Part shown: in pieces, positions 14,314 to 21,369 of the stretch
How positions within the stretch are numbered: the stretch's first letter is position 1
Layout of the letters: each line of letters opens with the position of its first letter
Source of the DNA: an uncultured Prevotella sp.
GTDB taxonomy: Bacteria; Bacteroidota; Bacteroidia; Bacteroidales; Bacteroidaceae
Assembly: GCA_934183135.1 (NCBI GenBank)
Contig: CAKPRX010000036.1
Coordinates: 1 to 22,709 of the forward strand
Length of the DNA: 22,709 nucleotides
Direction: 5' to 3'
Notes under the pieces: generated by a model
Told to the model about the DNA's origin: nothing
The model's database searches: none
What the model saw: only the letters and a program-made list of their open reading frames with translations
Program-made: the position numbers and the translations under genes

Positions 14314-15357
14314 TTACGAGTGGGCAGCAGTAAACTCTTCGAGGAAGCGGGTGTCGTTCTCGGAGAACATGCGCAGGTCGCTGACGCGGTACTTGAGGTT
14401 GGTAATGCGCTCTACGCCCATACCAAAGGCATAACCGGTGTACACCTTGCTGTCTATGCCGCAGGCTTCGAGCACATTGGGGTCTACCATGCCGCAGCCC
14501 AGTATCTCGACCCATCCCGTGTGCTTGCAGAAGCCACAGCCCTTGCCACCGCAGATGTGGCAGCTGATGTCCATCTCGGCGCTGGGCTCGGTGAAGGGGA
14601 AGTAGCTGGGGCGGAGACGTATCTTGGTGTCGGGGCCGAACATCTCGCGGGCGAAGGTGAGGAGAACCTGCTTCAGGTCGGTAAAGCTGACATTCTTGTC
14701 GACGTAGAGACCCTCGACCTGATGGAAGAAACAGTGAGCGCGGGCCGATATGGCCTCGTTGCGGTACACGCGGCCGGGGCAGATGATGCGGATGGGCGGC
14801 TGGTGGTTCTCCATATAGTGCGACTGGTCGCCAGAGGTGTGGCTGCGCAGCAAGATGTTCTTGGTAACGTCGTCGGGGTGCTGCTCGATGAAGAAAGTGT
14901 CCTGCATGTCGCGTGCGGGGTGGTCGGCGGCGAAGTTGAGCTTGGTGAAGACATGGAGGTCGTCGTCTATCTCGGGGCCATCGGCCAGCGTAAAGCCCAT
15001 CCGCGAGAAGATGTCTATAATCTCGTTCTTGACGATGGTAAGCGGGTGGCGCGCACCTAAGGCCACGGGATAAGCCGTGCAGGTGAGGTCTATGTCGCTG
15101 TTGGTCTCTTCTGTGCTATCTATTTGCTCCTTGAGTTCATTGATTTTGGCCTGGACGCTCTGCTTGAGCTCGTTAATCTTCATGCCCACTTCCTTCTTCA
15201 TCTCTGCGGGCACGGCCCTGAATTCGGCCATCAGGGCGGTTATCTCGCCTTTCTTGCTGAGGTATTTCAGGCGCAGCTGCTCCACCTCGTCGGCATTTGT
15301 CGCACTGAGGGTGCTCACCGTCTGCATCAGGGCATTTATCTTATCAATAATCATCAT
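14314..15357 (-). CDS. pheS: Phenylalanine-tRNA ligase alpha subunit
   Basis: Catalytic subunit of the alpha2beta2 enzyme that charges tRNA-Phe in the cytoplasm. I place the start at 15357 (MMIIDKINALM); ATG 15354 is one residue shorter, and the open frame beyond to 15462 runs through the promoter and is not coding. The 347-residue protein has an N-terminal coiled coil (about 1-85), then HPLTIVKNEIIDIFSRMGF, LLRSHTSGDQ (family LLRTHTSxVQ), PGRVYRNEAISARAHCFFHQ (motif 2), and GYAFGMGVERITNLKY (motif 3). A CHICGGKGCGFC segment gives a four-cysteine cluster, usual in Bacteroidota PheS as I recall. pheT is not in the window, which is not rare in this phylum. The gene stands alone with its own promoter and terminator. 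Confidence 0.96.
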   Translation of the reverse strand: MMIIDKINALMQTVSTLSATNADEVEQLRLKYLSKKGEITALMAEFRAVPAEMKKEVGMKINELKQSVQAKINELKEQIDSTEETNSDIDLTCTAYPVALGARHPLTIVKNEIIDIFSRMGFTLADGPEIDDDLHVFTKLNFAADHPARDMQDTFFIEQHPDDVTKNILLRSHTSGDQSHYMENHQPPIRIICPGRVYRNEAISARAHCFFHQVEGLYVDKNVSFTDLKQVLLTFAREMFGPDTKIRLRPSYFPFTEPSAEMDISCHICGGKGCGFCKHTGWVEILGCGMVDPNVLEACGIDSKVYTGYAFGMGVERITNLKYRVSDLRMFSENDTRFLEEFTAAHS

Positions 15358-15381
15358 TGTATAAATATTATTAATTTGCTG

Positions 15382-15389
15382 CAAAGGTA
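15382..15389 (-). promoter_or_regulatory. Promoter -7 box of pheS
   Basis: Minus-strand TACCTTTGCA matches TAnnTTTG and lies about 25 bp upstream of the pheS start. At 19 bases upstream the sequence is TTTT, a three-of-four match to the -33 TTTG. The leader is short, with no room for a long attenuator. Confidence 0.6.
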
Positions 15390-15431
15390 ATATTTTTGGT
15401 GGAAAATAAAAAATATATCGAAATAAAGTTG

Positions 15432-15439
15432 TACTTTTG
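15432..15439 (+). promoter_or_regulatory. Promoter -7 box of the DUF4348-murB unit
   Basis: TACTTTTGCAG matches TAnnTTTG and points away from pheS, about 85 bp before ATG 15524. No good -33 TTTG is seen at 19-20 bases. With the pheS box it makes a compact divergent promoter pair only some 43 bp apart. The roughly 80-base leader 15446-15523 holds no clear hairpin that I can see. Confidence 0.5.
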
Positions 15440-15523
15440 CAGCGATTTGAGAGACCGGGCACACCTTATTATATTATAGGGTGGCTTGCAGGGCCTGGAA
15501 TACTTATTAATGTTTATACAGAC

Positions 15524-16378
15524 ATGAGAAAGTGTGCCTTACTGATGTTGTTGGCGATGGTAGCGATGGCTACTGTCTTTTCTACTTCGGCATGCTCGGA
15601 CAAGAAACCGGCAGGGGTAGACAGTCTGGCGGCTGCAGACTCGGTAGACAGTACCGCTGTAGATACGCTGGAAAGCATGATAGAGCAGCAGCCTATGCCG
15701 AAGGCTGCCGATGAGCTTTTCGATGATTTCTTCTTTAACTTTGCAGGCAACAGGAAGTTGCAGGTGAAGCGCATCGTGTTCCCGCTGCCGGTATATGCCG
15801 CTGGCAAGGTGGTGCGCCATATCACGGCAGGTCACTGGAAGGTAGACCACTTCTTCATGCGCCAGGAATACTACACGCTGATATTCGACTCACGCAAGCA
15901 GATGCAGATAGTAAAGGACACGACCGTCGGCCACGTAGTGGTAGAGAAGATAACGCTGGCCAACGAGGCTGTCAAGCAGTACGTGTTCGACCGTATCAAT
16001 GGCAAGTGGATGCTTACGTCGATAGCTAACCGCTCGGTGAAGAACGGGTACAACTCCAGTTTCCTGCTCTTCTACAAGCGCTTTGCTACAGACAGCCTGT
16101 TCCAGGAGCGGAGCCTGGACGACAATGTCACCTTTACGGCGCCCGACCCCGACGACGACTTCGGCTCCATCACCGGGACGATGATGCCCGAGCAGTGGTC
16201 GGCCTTTAAGCCCTCGTTCTTCCCCAAGGGCGTCATCTACAACATCCTCTACGGGCAGCATTACCATGAGAGCAACCACAAGATATTCGCCGTGCGCGGC
16301 ATCTCTAATGGACTGGAGATGGAAATGACCTTCAACCGCCGTAAAGGCAAGTGGCGCCTGTCCAGTTTCAGTTACTAA
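15524..16378 (+). CDS. DUF4348-type lipoprotein
   Basis: A 284-residue lipoprotein of unknown role. I chose ATG 15524 because it gives a clean signal peptide, MRKCALLMLLAMVAMATV, with lipobox TSAC and Cys24; the frame is open upstream to 15437 but that part looks non-coding. After the cysteine comes SDKK and an acidic, low-complexity linker to about residue 60. The folded part starts at ADELFDDFFFNFAGN, which I recognise as the start of the DUF4348 domain seen in Bacteroidota, and runs to the end (ISNGLEMEMTFNRRKGKWRL). Repeats of a KWxLTS/KWRLSS type suggest a two-lobed NTF2-like or cystatin-like fold, which is inference. murB follows after 47 bp, so they likely share a transcript; the pairing may hint at a cell-envelope role but does not prove one. 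Confidence 0.82.
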   Translation: MRKCALLMLLAMVAMATVFSTSACSDKKPAGVDSLAAADSVDSTAVDTLESMIEQQPMPKAADELFDDFFFNFAGNRKLQVKRIVFPLPVYAAGKVVRHITAGHWKVDHFFMRQEYYTLIFDSRKQMQIVKDTTVGHVVVEKITLANEAVKQYVFDRINGKWMLTSIANRSVKNGYNSSFLLFYKRFATDSLFQERSLDDNVTFTAPDPDDDFGSITGTMMPEQWSAFKPSFFPKGVIYNILYGQHYHESNHKIFAVRGISNGLEMEMTFNRRKGKWRLSSFSY

Positions 16379-16425
16379 GCAGGGTGCGAGCCCTGTCCGT
16401 CATACCCACTCATACTCATGTACAG

Positions 16426-17451
16426 ATGAAAGATATCAGAGACTATTCGCTGTTGGGCCATAACACTTTTGGCATTGATGCCCGGTGCCGCCGTTACCTG
16501 GAGTATGCCTCGGCCGAGGAGGCACAGCTCGTCTGCCGTGAGCTCACCGAGGCCGACAGGCCCCTGCTGCTGATAGGCGAGGGGAGCAACCTGCTGCTCA
16601 CGGGCGACTATGCCGGAACGGTGATAACCCCCGAGCGCCGCTTCGACGTGGCGGTACGTACCGTAGACGGCGATGCCGACGGGGTGTACCTGGACTGCTG
16701 GGCCGGAACCACCTTTGACGATGTGGTGGCCTACGCGGTGGCCCACGGGTACCACGGGGCCGAGAACCTGTCGCTCATCCCGGGCGAGGTGGGGGCTTCG
16801 GCCGTGCAGAATATAGGCGCCTATGGGGCCGAGGCCCAGGACATCATAGTACGTGTACAGGCCGTGGAGATAGCTACGGGCCGCAGGGTAGAGATGACCA
16901 ATGAGGAGTGCCAGTACAGCTACCGCCAGAGTAGGTTCAAGCACGAGTGGCGCGACCATTACCTCATCACCTCGGTCACTTACCGTCTGCACCGCTCCTT
17001 TACACCCCATCTGGACTATGGCAACATCCGCGCCCGTCTGGCCGAACTGCATATAGAGCACCCCACGGCCTCGCAGCTGCGCGATGTCATCGTGGCCATT
17101 CGCCGCGACAAGCTGCCCGACCCCAAGGAACTTGGCAACGCCGGCAGCTTCTTCATGAACCCCATGGTGAGCCGCGAGCAGTACGAGCGCCTCCATGCCC
17201 AGTATCCCGGCATGCCTCACTACACCATAGATGAGCACACCGAGAAGATTCCCGCCGGCTGGATGATAGACCAGTGTGGCTGGCGTGGCCGTACGGTGGG
17301 CCGTGTGGGGGTACACGACCGTCAGGCCCTGGTGCTCGTTAACCGCGGCGGGGCCACGGGTAGCGAGGTGGTGGCTCTCTACCAGGCCATACAGCGTGAT
17401 GTTAAGCAGAAGTTCGGCATAGACATTTATCCTGAAGTCAATGTCAAGTAG
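16426..17451 (+). CDS. murB: UDP-N-acetylenolpyruvoylglucosamine reductase
   Basis: FAD enzyme that makes UDP-MurNAc with NADPH, an essential early step of peptidoglycan synthesis in the cytoplasm. The 341-residue protein matches the E. coli (type I) form in length. It has the FAD-binding LLLIGEGSNLLL at about 47-58, LSLIPGEVGASAVQNIGAYG at 115-134, the YSYRQSRFKHEW segment holding the catalytic arginine (Arg167), GNAGSFFMNP with proton donor Ser241, and the final PEVNVK with Glu337. All three catalytic residues are present. I chose ATG 16426, giving MKDIRDYSLLGHNTFG, which is the family N-terminus; the open frame back to 16351 overlaps the preceding gene. The next gene overlaps its stop by 11 bp. 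Confidence 0.97.
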   Translation: MKDIRDYSLLGHNTFGIDARCRRYLEYASAEEAQLVCRELTEADRPLLLIGEGSNLLLTGDYAGTVITPERRFDVAVRTVDGDADGVYLDCWAGTTFDDVVAYAVAHGYHGAENLSLIPGEVGASAVQNIGAYGAEAQDIIVRVQAVEIATGRRVEMTNEECQYSYRQSRFKHEWRDHYLITSVTYRLHRSFTPHLDYGNIRARLAELHIEHPTASQLRDVIVAIRRDKLPDPKELGNAGSFFMNPMVSREQYERLHAQYPGMPHYTIDEHTEKIPAGWMIDQCGWRGRTVGRVGVHDRQALVLVNRGGATGSEVVALYQAIQRDVKQKFGIDIYPEVNVK

Positions 17452-18250
17452 TACAGAAGGCCTGCATACGGCGGCTGCTCCCATGACCCTTACCTTCCTG
17501 GGCACGGGTACCTCGTGTGGGGTGCCCACCCTGGGCTGTACCTGCGAAGTATGCCGCAGTACCGATGCCCGTGACAAGCGGCTGCGCACGGCGGCCCTCC
17601 TGGAGTGTGGCGGTACCCGCATCCTGATAGACTGCGGCCCCGACATCCGTCAGCAGCTCATGCCGCTGCCCTTCGGTCCCCTCACGGGCGTTCTCCTTAC
17701 GCATATTCATTATGACCATGTCGGCGGACTGGACGACTTGCGTCCTTTCTCTATCTTCGGCGATACCCATATCTATGCCGATGCCACTACAGTGGCCGGG
17801 GTAAGGCGTGCCATGCCTTACTGCTTTACCGATAAGCTGTACCCGGGTGTTCCTAAGATTAACCTGCATACCTTGGTGCCCCGCCAGGCCTTTAGGTTGG
17901 GTGGGGTAGAGGTGTTGCCTGTCCAGGTGATGCACGGCAAGCTGCCCATCCTGGCCTACCGCTTTGGCCCGTTGGCCTATGTTACTGATATGAAGTCTAT
18001 CTCGGATGCCGACGCTGCCCTGTTAGAGGGCGTAGATACCCTGGTGGTCAATGCCCTGCGCTGGGAAAAGCCCCATCATAGTCACATGCTGGTCGACGAT
18101 GCCATCCGCTTCTCGCATCGTCTCGGTGCCCGCTCTACTTACTTCATACACATGAACCACGACATCGGCCTGCATGCCGATGTGTGTCGCCGTCTGCCCC
18201 AGGGGTTCACCCTGGCTTACGACGGGTTGCGTATCAAGGTCAATGGCTAA
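17441..18250 (+). CDS. PhnP-like metallo-beta-lactamase-fold hydrolase
   Basis: Likely a phosphodiesterase or related metal-dependent hydrolase of the PhnP class. In the 269-residue form the core starts at about residue 15 with MTLTFLGTGTSCGVP. Then come the cysteines GCTCEVC (33, 35, 38), which match the structural zinc site of PhnP-like proteins, IDCGPDIRQQ, the metal site THIHYDHVGG (His88, His90, Asp92, His93), a later VMHGK, YVTDMKSI with a bridging aspartate, and HMNHDIG. Two starts are possible: ATG 17441, overlapping murB by 11 bp with an AT-rich upstream, and ATG 17483, which removes 14 unconserved residues. I give the longer. It is not a beta-lactamase. Its substrate is unknown and murB context does not settle it. 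The stop is only 4 bp from the opposing gene. Confidence 0.87.
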   Translation: MSSSTEGLHTAAAPMTLTFLGTGTSCGVPTLGCTCEVCRSTDARDKRLRTAALLECGGTRILIDCGPDIRQQLMPLPFGPLTGVLLTHIHYDHVGGLDDLRPFSIFGDTHIYADATTVAGVRRAMPYCFTDKLYPGVPKINLHTLVPRQAFRLGGVEVLPVQVMHGKLPILAYRFGPLAYVTDMKSISDADAALLEGVDTLVVNALRWEKPHHSHMLVDDAIRFSHRLGARSTYFIHMNHDIGLHADVCRRLPQGFTLAYDGLRIKVNG

Positions 18251-18254
18251 CTCT

Positions 18255-19055
18255 CTACACCGTGAAGCTAATGTAGCTACGGTCGTCGAACGAAAAAGAA
18301 CCCTCCATCCATCCCTTAGTAGCACAGTGGGTACCTATGCACAGCGGGTCGCTGTGTAGCAGGTCGCTGAGCAGGCGTTCGCTCTCGGCAAGGGTGTCGC
18401 AGAGGCAGGGGTAGCCGTCGCTCGCCAGCACCATGTGGTGGCCACCAGGCAGGATGGGCACATGGCTGAGGGCGATGTCGAAACCGTCGATGACGGCATA
18501 GTCGCGGTTCTGACCCTGGGTAGCGTCTATGAGCTGCTGGTAGATGGCGTCGCGCCCGTAGTCGTGCCGGCGCAGTTCGTCTACCGTATAGAGGCCCCTG
18601 TCCAGGGCTTGCCTTATCGCCCGTGCCCGTTCCTGGGCTATGGTGTGTTCTGATGGTTTCTCATTGGTATATAGTTGGCCGTCTATGAGGCACTGGCAGT
18701 CGCCCACCAGCCATACCTCGTGGCGTAGCCTACTGTATATCACGGCCGAAGCCGTGGCCCGTAGATGGGGGTGCGCCTGCAGCTGTGTCCGCTGGCTCTC
18801 GCTGTACAGCGCGGCTACCTGGCGCGTTGCCATCTGGCAGAAACCGCGGCAGTCGGTGGTGCTGTCCATGGTAGCTATGCAGCGGCCAACCGTGCGGGCA
18901 CACAGTTGGCCGTTGCTATAGCTGTCGCTGATTCTTTTATCCGTCTTGCTGGTGCTGCCGTCGATGACAGCCACAAAGTCAGGGGTTACGACGATGGCGT
19001 CCTCGCACGTCGACAGACTTTTTTTGCCTACTATCTTCTGTTCTATGATTTGCAT
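18255..19055 (-). CDS. PP2C-like protein phosphatase, divergent
   Basis: A 266-residue cytoplasmic protein with the metal-binding pattern of the PP2C (PPM) fold. It shows CEDAIVVTPDFVAVIDGST at 17-35 (Glu18-Asp19 and Asp32-Gly33), VWLVGDCQCLIDGQLY at about 114-129 in place of the usual V-G-D-S-R, LASDGYP at about 210-216 with Asp213, and a terminal FDDRSYISF replacing the common DDiTvi. The four acidic positions expected to hold the two metals are therefore present. The rest is weakly similar at best, so the substrate could be a phosphoserine protein or a small molecule. ATG 19055 lies inside the end of ygiQ, giving a 77-bp overlap in another frame on the same strand; the next in-frame ATG (residue 63) would remove the first metal site, so the overlap seems real. 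Confidence 0.7.
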   Translation of the reverse strand: MQIIEQKIVGKKSLSTCEDAIVVTPDFVAVIDGSTSKTDKRISDSYSNGQLCARTVGRCIATMDSTTDCRGFCQMATRQVAALYSESQRTQLQAHPHLRATASAVIYSRLRHEVWLVGDCQCLIDGQLYTNEKPSEHTIAQERARAIRQALDRGLYTVDELRRHDYGRDAIYQQLIDATQGQNRDYAVIDGFDIALSHVPILPGGHHMVLASDGYPCLCDTLAESERLLSDLLHSDPLCIGTHCATKGWMEGSFSFDDRSYISFTV

Positions 19056-21006
19056 GGTTGAAGTTGGGGTTATACGAGGCTTTCCTGTTGCCCTGCCGGC
19101 GGTCGCCCTGTCGCTTGGGCACCTCAGGCCGGCTGCCTATGGCCCTGTCATCGTAAGCCGTGTGCCGGTTAGTGTAGCCCCGGCCGTTATACAACTTAGC
19201 TATCAGGTCGGGGCGGCCTATGCGGCGCAGCTCGTGCTCTATGTTACGGCGCTCCTCGGGCTTGTACCAGAAGAAGAACTGGCGCTGGGCCTGTTTCTCG
19301 CGGGGAGTACGGGCACAGAAGACAGGTTCGAGTGTGTAGGGGTCGTAGCCCGTGTACCAGGCCTCGGTGCTAACCGTCATGGGAGTAGGGGTGAAGTCCT
19401 GGACCTGCTCCAGGTGGAAGTCCAGGTCCTTGGTAATCACGGCCAGTTCGGCCATATCCTCTTCCTGACAGCCAGGATGACTGCTGATGAAGTAAGGGAT
19501 AATCTGCTGCTTGAGGTGGCACTCGCGGTTAATCTGGTCAAAGATGCGCTTGAACTCGTAGAAGAGCTGGAACGACGGTTTGCGCATCTGGTATAGCACT
19601 TTGTCCGACGTATGTTCGGGAGCCACCTTCAGACGGCCGCTCACGTGCCTGCATATCAGCTCGCGGGTGTAGTCGCGGGCCGCCTTGTCGATTTTCTCGT
19701 CATCAGTCTTGTGTAGCAGCAGGTCGTAGCGCACACCGCTGCCGATAAAGCTCTTCTTGATGCCAGGGAGCGCGTCGACGGCATGGTAGATGTCGAGCAG
19801 CTTGCTGTGGTCGGTATTCAGGTTGGGGCAGATGCGCGGGTGGATGCACGACGGGCGCTTGCAGTGCTCGCAGGCCTTGCGGTTCTTGCCGTGCATGCCG
19901 TACATGTTGGCACTCGGCCCGCCCAGGTCGGACAGGTATCCCTTGAAGCCAGGCAGCTCCATGACCTGCCTGACCTCTCGCAGGATGCTCTCCTTGGACC
20001 GGCAGGTTATAAACTTGCCTTGGTGAGCCGAGATGGTACAGAATGCGCAGCCCCCGAAGCACCCCCTGTGTATGTTGACCGAGAACTTGATCATCTCGTA
20101 GGCCGGTATCACTTTGTCCTTGTACTTGGGATGGGGCATGCGGGTATATGGCAGGTCGAAGGAGGCATCGAGCTCGGCCGTGGTCATGGGTGGGTAAGGC
20201 GGGTTGACCACGGCATAGCGCGAGCCTACAGCCTGAAGCAGGCGCTGGGCGTGTATCTTGTTAGACTCTTCCTCTATGTGTCTGAAGTTCTCTGCCTGTG
20301 CCTTCTTGCTGGCCAGGCACTCCTCATGGCTGTGCAGTACGATGTCGTCGGTGGTAACGCCACCTGGTATGTCGCCTTCGTGGCACAGGAACACCGTCTG
20401 TGGTATGCTGTGTAGGGTGGCTATGTCGGCCCCGTTGTCCATCTGCCGGCACAGCTCGGCAATGGGCCGTTCGCCCATGCCATAGATAATCATGTCGGCC
20501 CCCGAGTCGCACAGTATACACGGCAGCAGCTTGTCCTGCCAGTAGTCGTAGTGGGTAAGCCGCCGTAACGACGCCTCTATGCCACCCAGTACCACCGGTA
20601 CATCGGGAAACAGCTGTTTTAGTATCTTCGTATAGACTATCGAGGGATAGTCGGGGCGCATGCCGTGGCGGCCCCCTGGTGTGTAGGCGTCATCGCTGCG
20701 CATACGCCGGGCGGCCGTGTAGCGATTAACCATCGAGTCCATGGCGCCGGGCGATATGGCAAAGAACAGCCGGGGCCGCCCCAGCTTCTTGAAGTCGCGG
20801 TAATCGCCGTGCCAGTCAGGCTGGGGGACGAGTGCCACCTTGTAGCCCTGGGCCTCAAGGACGCGGCCTATGACGGCGGCGCCAAAAGAGGGATGGTCTA
20901 CATAAGCATCGCCCGAGAAGAGGATTACATCGAGTTGGTCCCAGCCGCGGAGTTCGCACTCCTTCTTGGTCGTGGGCAGAAAATCGGTCAGTCTGTATTC
21001 TTTCAA
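18979..21006 (-). CDS. ygiQ: YgiQ family radical SAM protein (UPF0313), TTG start
   Basis: A 675-residue protein with a cobalamin-binding-like N-terminal region, as in many radical SAM proteins of this group, and a central radical SAM domain. The cluster motif is CFGGCAFC with Cys316, Cys320 and Cys323. Other YgiQ marks are GWDQLDVILFSGDAYVDHPS at 21-40, GGIEASLRRLTHYDYWQ, HRGCFGG, a second cysteine group CEHCKRPSC, and GSGVRYDLLL. The C-terminal 45 or so residues are basic and of low complexity (for example RQGDRRQGNRK). The biochemical role of the family is not known to me. The start is TTG at 21006: a stop lies eight codons upstream, no ATG is available until residue 88, and the conserved region begins at once. 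Its end overlaps the PP2C-like gene by 77 bp. Confidence 0.92.
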   Translation of the reverse strand: MKEYRLTDFLPTTKKECELRGWDQLDVILFSGDAYVDHPSFGAAVIGRVLEAQGYKVALVPQPDWHGDYRDFKKLGRPRLFFAISPGAMDSMVNRYTAARRMRSDDAYTPGGRHGMRPDYPSIVYTKILKQLFPDVPVVLGGIEASLRRLTHYDYWQDKLLPCILCDSGADMIIYGMGERPIAELCRQMDNGADIATLHSIPQTVFLCHEGDIPGGVTTDDIVLHSHEECLASKKAQAENFRHIEEESNKIHAQRLLQAVGSRYAVVNPPYPPMTTAELDASFDLPYTRMPHPKYKDKVIPAYEMIKFSVNIHRGCFGGCAFCTISAHQGKFITCRSKESILREVRQVMELPGFKGYLSDLGGPSANMYGMHGKNRKACEHCKRPSCIHPRICPNLNTDHSKLLDIYHAVDALPGIKKSFIGSGVRYDLLLHKTDDEKIDKAARDYTRELICRHVSGRLKVAPEHTSDKVLYQMRKPSFQLFYEFKRIFDQINRECHLKQQIIPYFISSHPGCQEEDMAELAVITKDLDFHLEQVQDFTPTPMTVSTEAWYTGYDPYTLEPVFCARTPREKQAQRQFFFWYKPEERRNIEHELRRIGRPDLIAKLYNGRGYTNRHTAYDDRAIGSRPEVPKRQGDRRQGNRKASYNPNFNHANHRTEDSRQKKSVDVRGRHRRNP

Positions 21007-21019
21007 GGCTGCCCTGGTA

Positions 21020-21346
21020 TTATGCGTTTACCTCGCTGTTGTCATCGTGGGCGCGCTGGGCTTGCCACTCATGGTAGAGGTTTACCAGCTGGTTGAGTCC
21101 GAAAGCCTTCATGTTGTTATTGTACACCACGTCGAGGCAGAGGTCGAGCAGGGCCTTGTCCTTGCCGGCTTCAGACTCGAGCATGGCGCGTATATTGAAC
21201 TTCAGTTTGTCCAGTACGGCCTCGTCTATGATGCCGGTACTGTCTACCAGCCCGTTCAGGAGTGCGTACTTCTCGATGGTGGCCAGATGCTCGCTGCTCA
21301 CGTCTATGCTTCTGGTTCCGGTGGGGTTTGCTTGAATTTTGTACAT
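21020..21346 (-). CDS. Small conserved-looking protein of unknown function
   Basis: I do not recognise this 108-residue protein. It begins MYKIQANPTGTRSIDVSSEH, is mostly helical by eye (HLATIEKYALLNGLV, VLDKLKFNIRAMLESEAG, LLDLCLDVVYNNNMKAFG, LNQLVNLYHEWQAQ) and ends with an acidic, polar tail. There is no signal peptide or membrane segment. I chose ATG 21346 because an AT-rich stretch precedes it; ATG 21373 adds nine residues and overlaps the previous stop as ATGA, so it is a fair alternative. The stop is 13 bp before ygiQ. Being packed between the two suggests co-expression, but the three encode unlike proteins. Confidence 0.72.
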   Translation of the reverse strand: MYKIQANPTGTRSIDVSSEHLATIEKYALLNGLVDSTGIIDEAVLDKLKFNIRAMLESEAGKDKALLDLCLDVVYNNNMKAFGLNQLVNLYHEWQAQRAHDDNSEVNA

Positions 21347-21369
21347 AGTATATCTGTCTTTGGTTGTTG

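Noticed and set aside
14137..15060. A 307-codon plus-strand frame opposite pheS
   Set aside because: pheS on the minus strand explains this region; the plus frame also crosses the pheS terminator.
16375..17646. A 423-codon minus-strand frame opposite murB
   Set aside because: murB is complete on the plus strand with all catalytic residues; the minus frame shows no family pattern.
17441..18250. Beta-lactamase or other antibiotic-resistance gene
   Set aside because: The fold is metallo-beta-lactamase-like but the CTCEVC cysteines and overall pattern are those of PhnP-like hydrolases.
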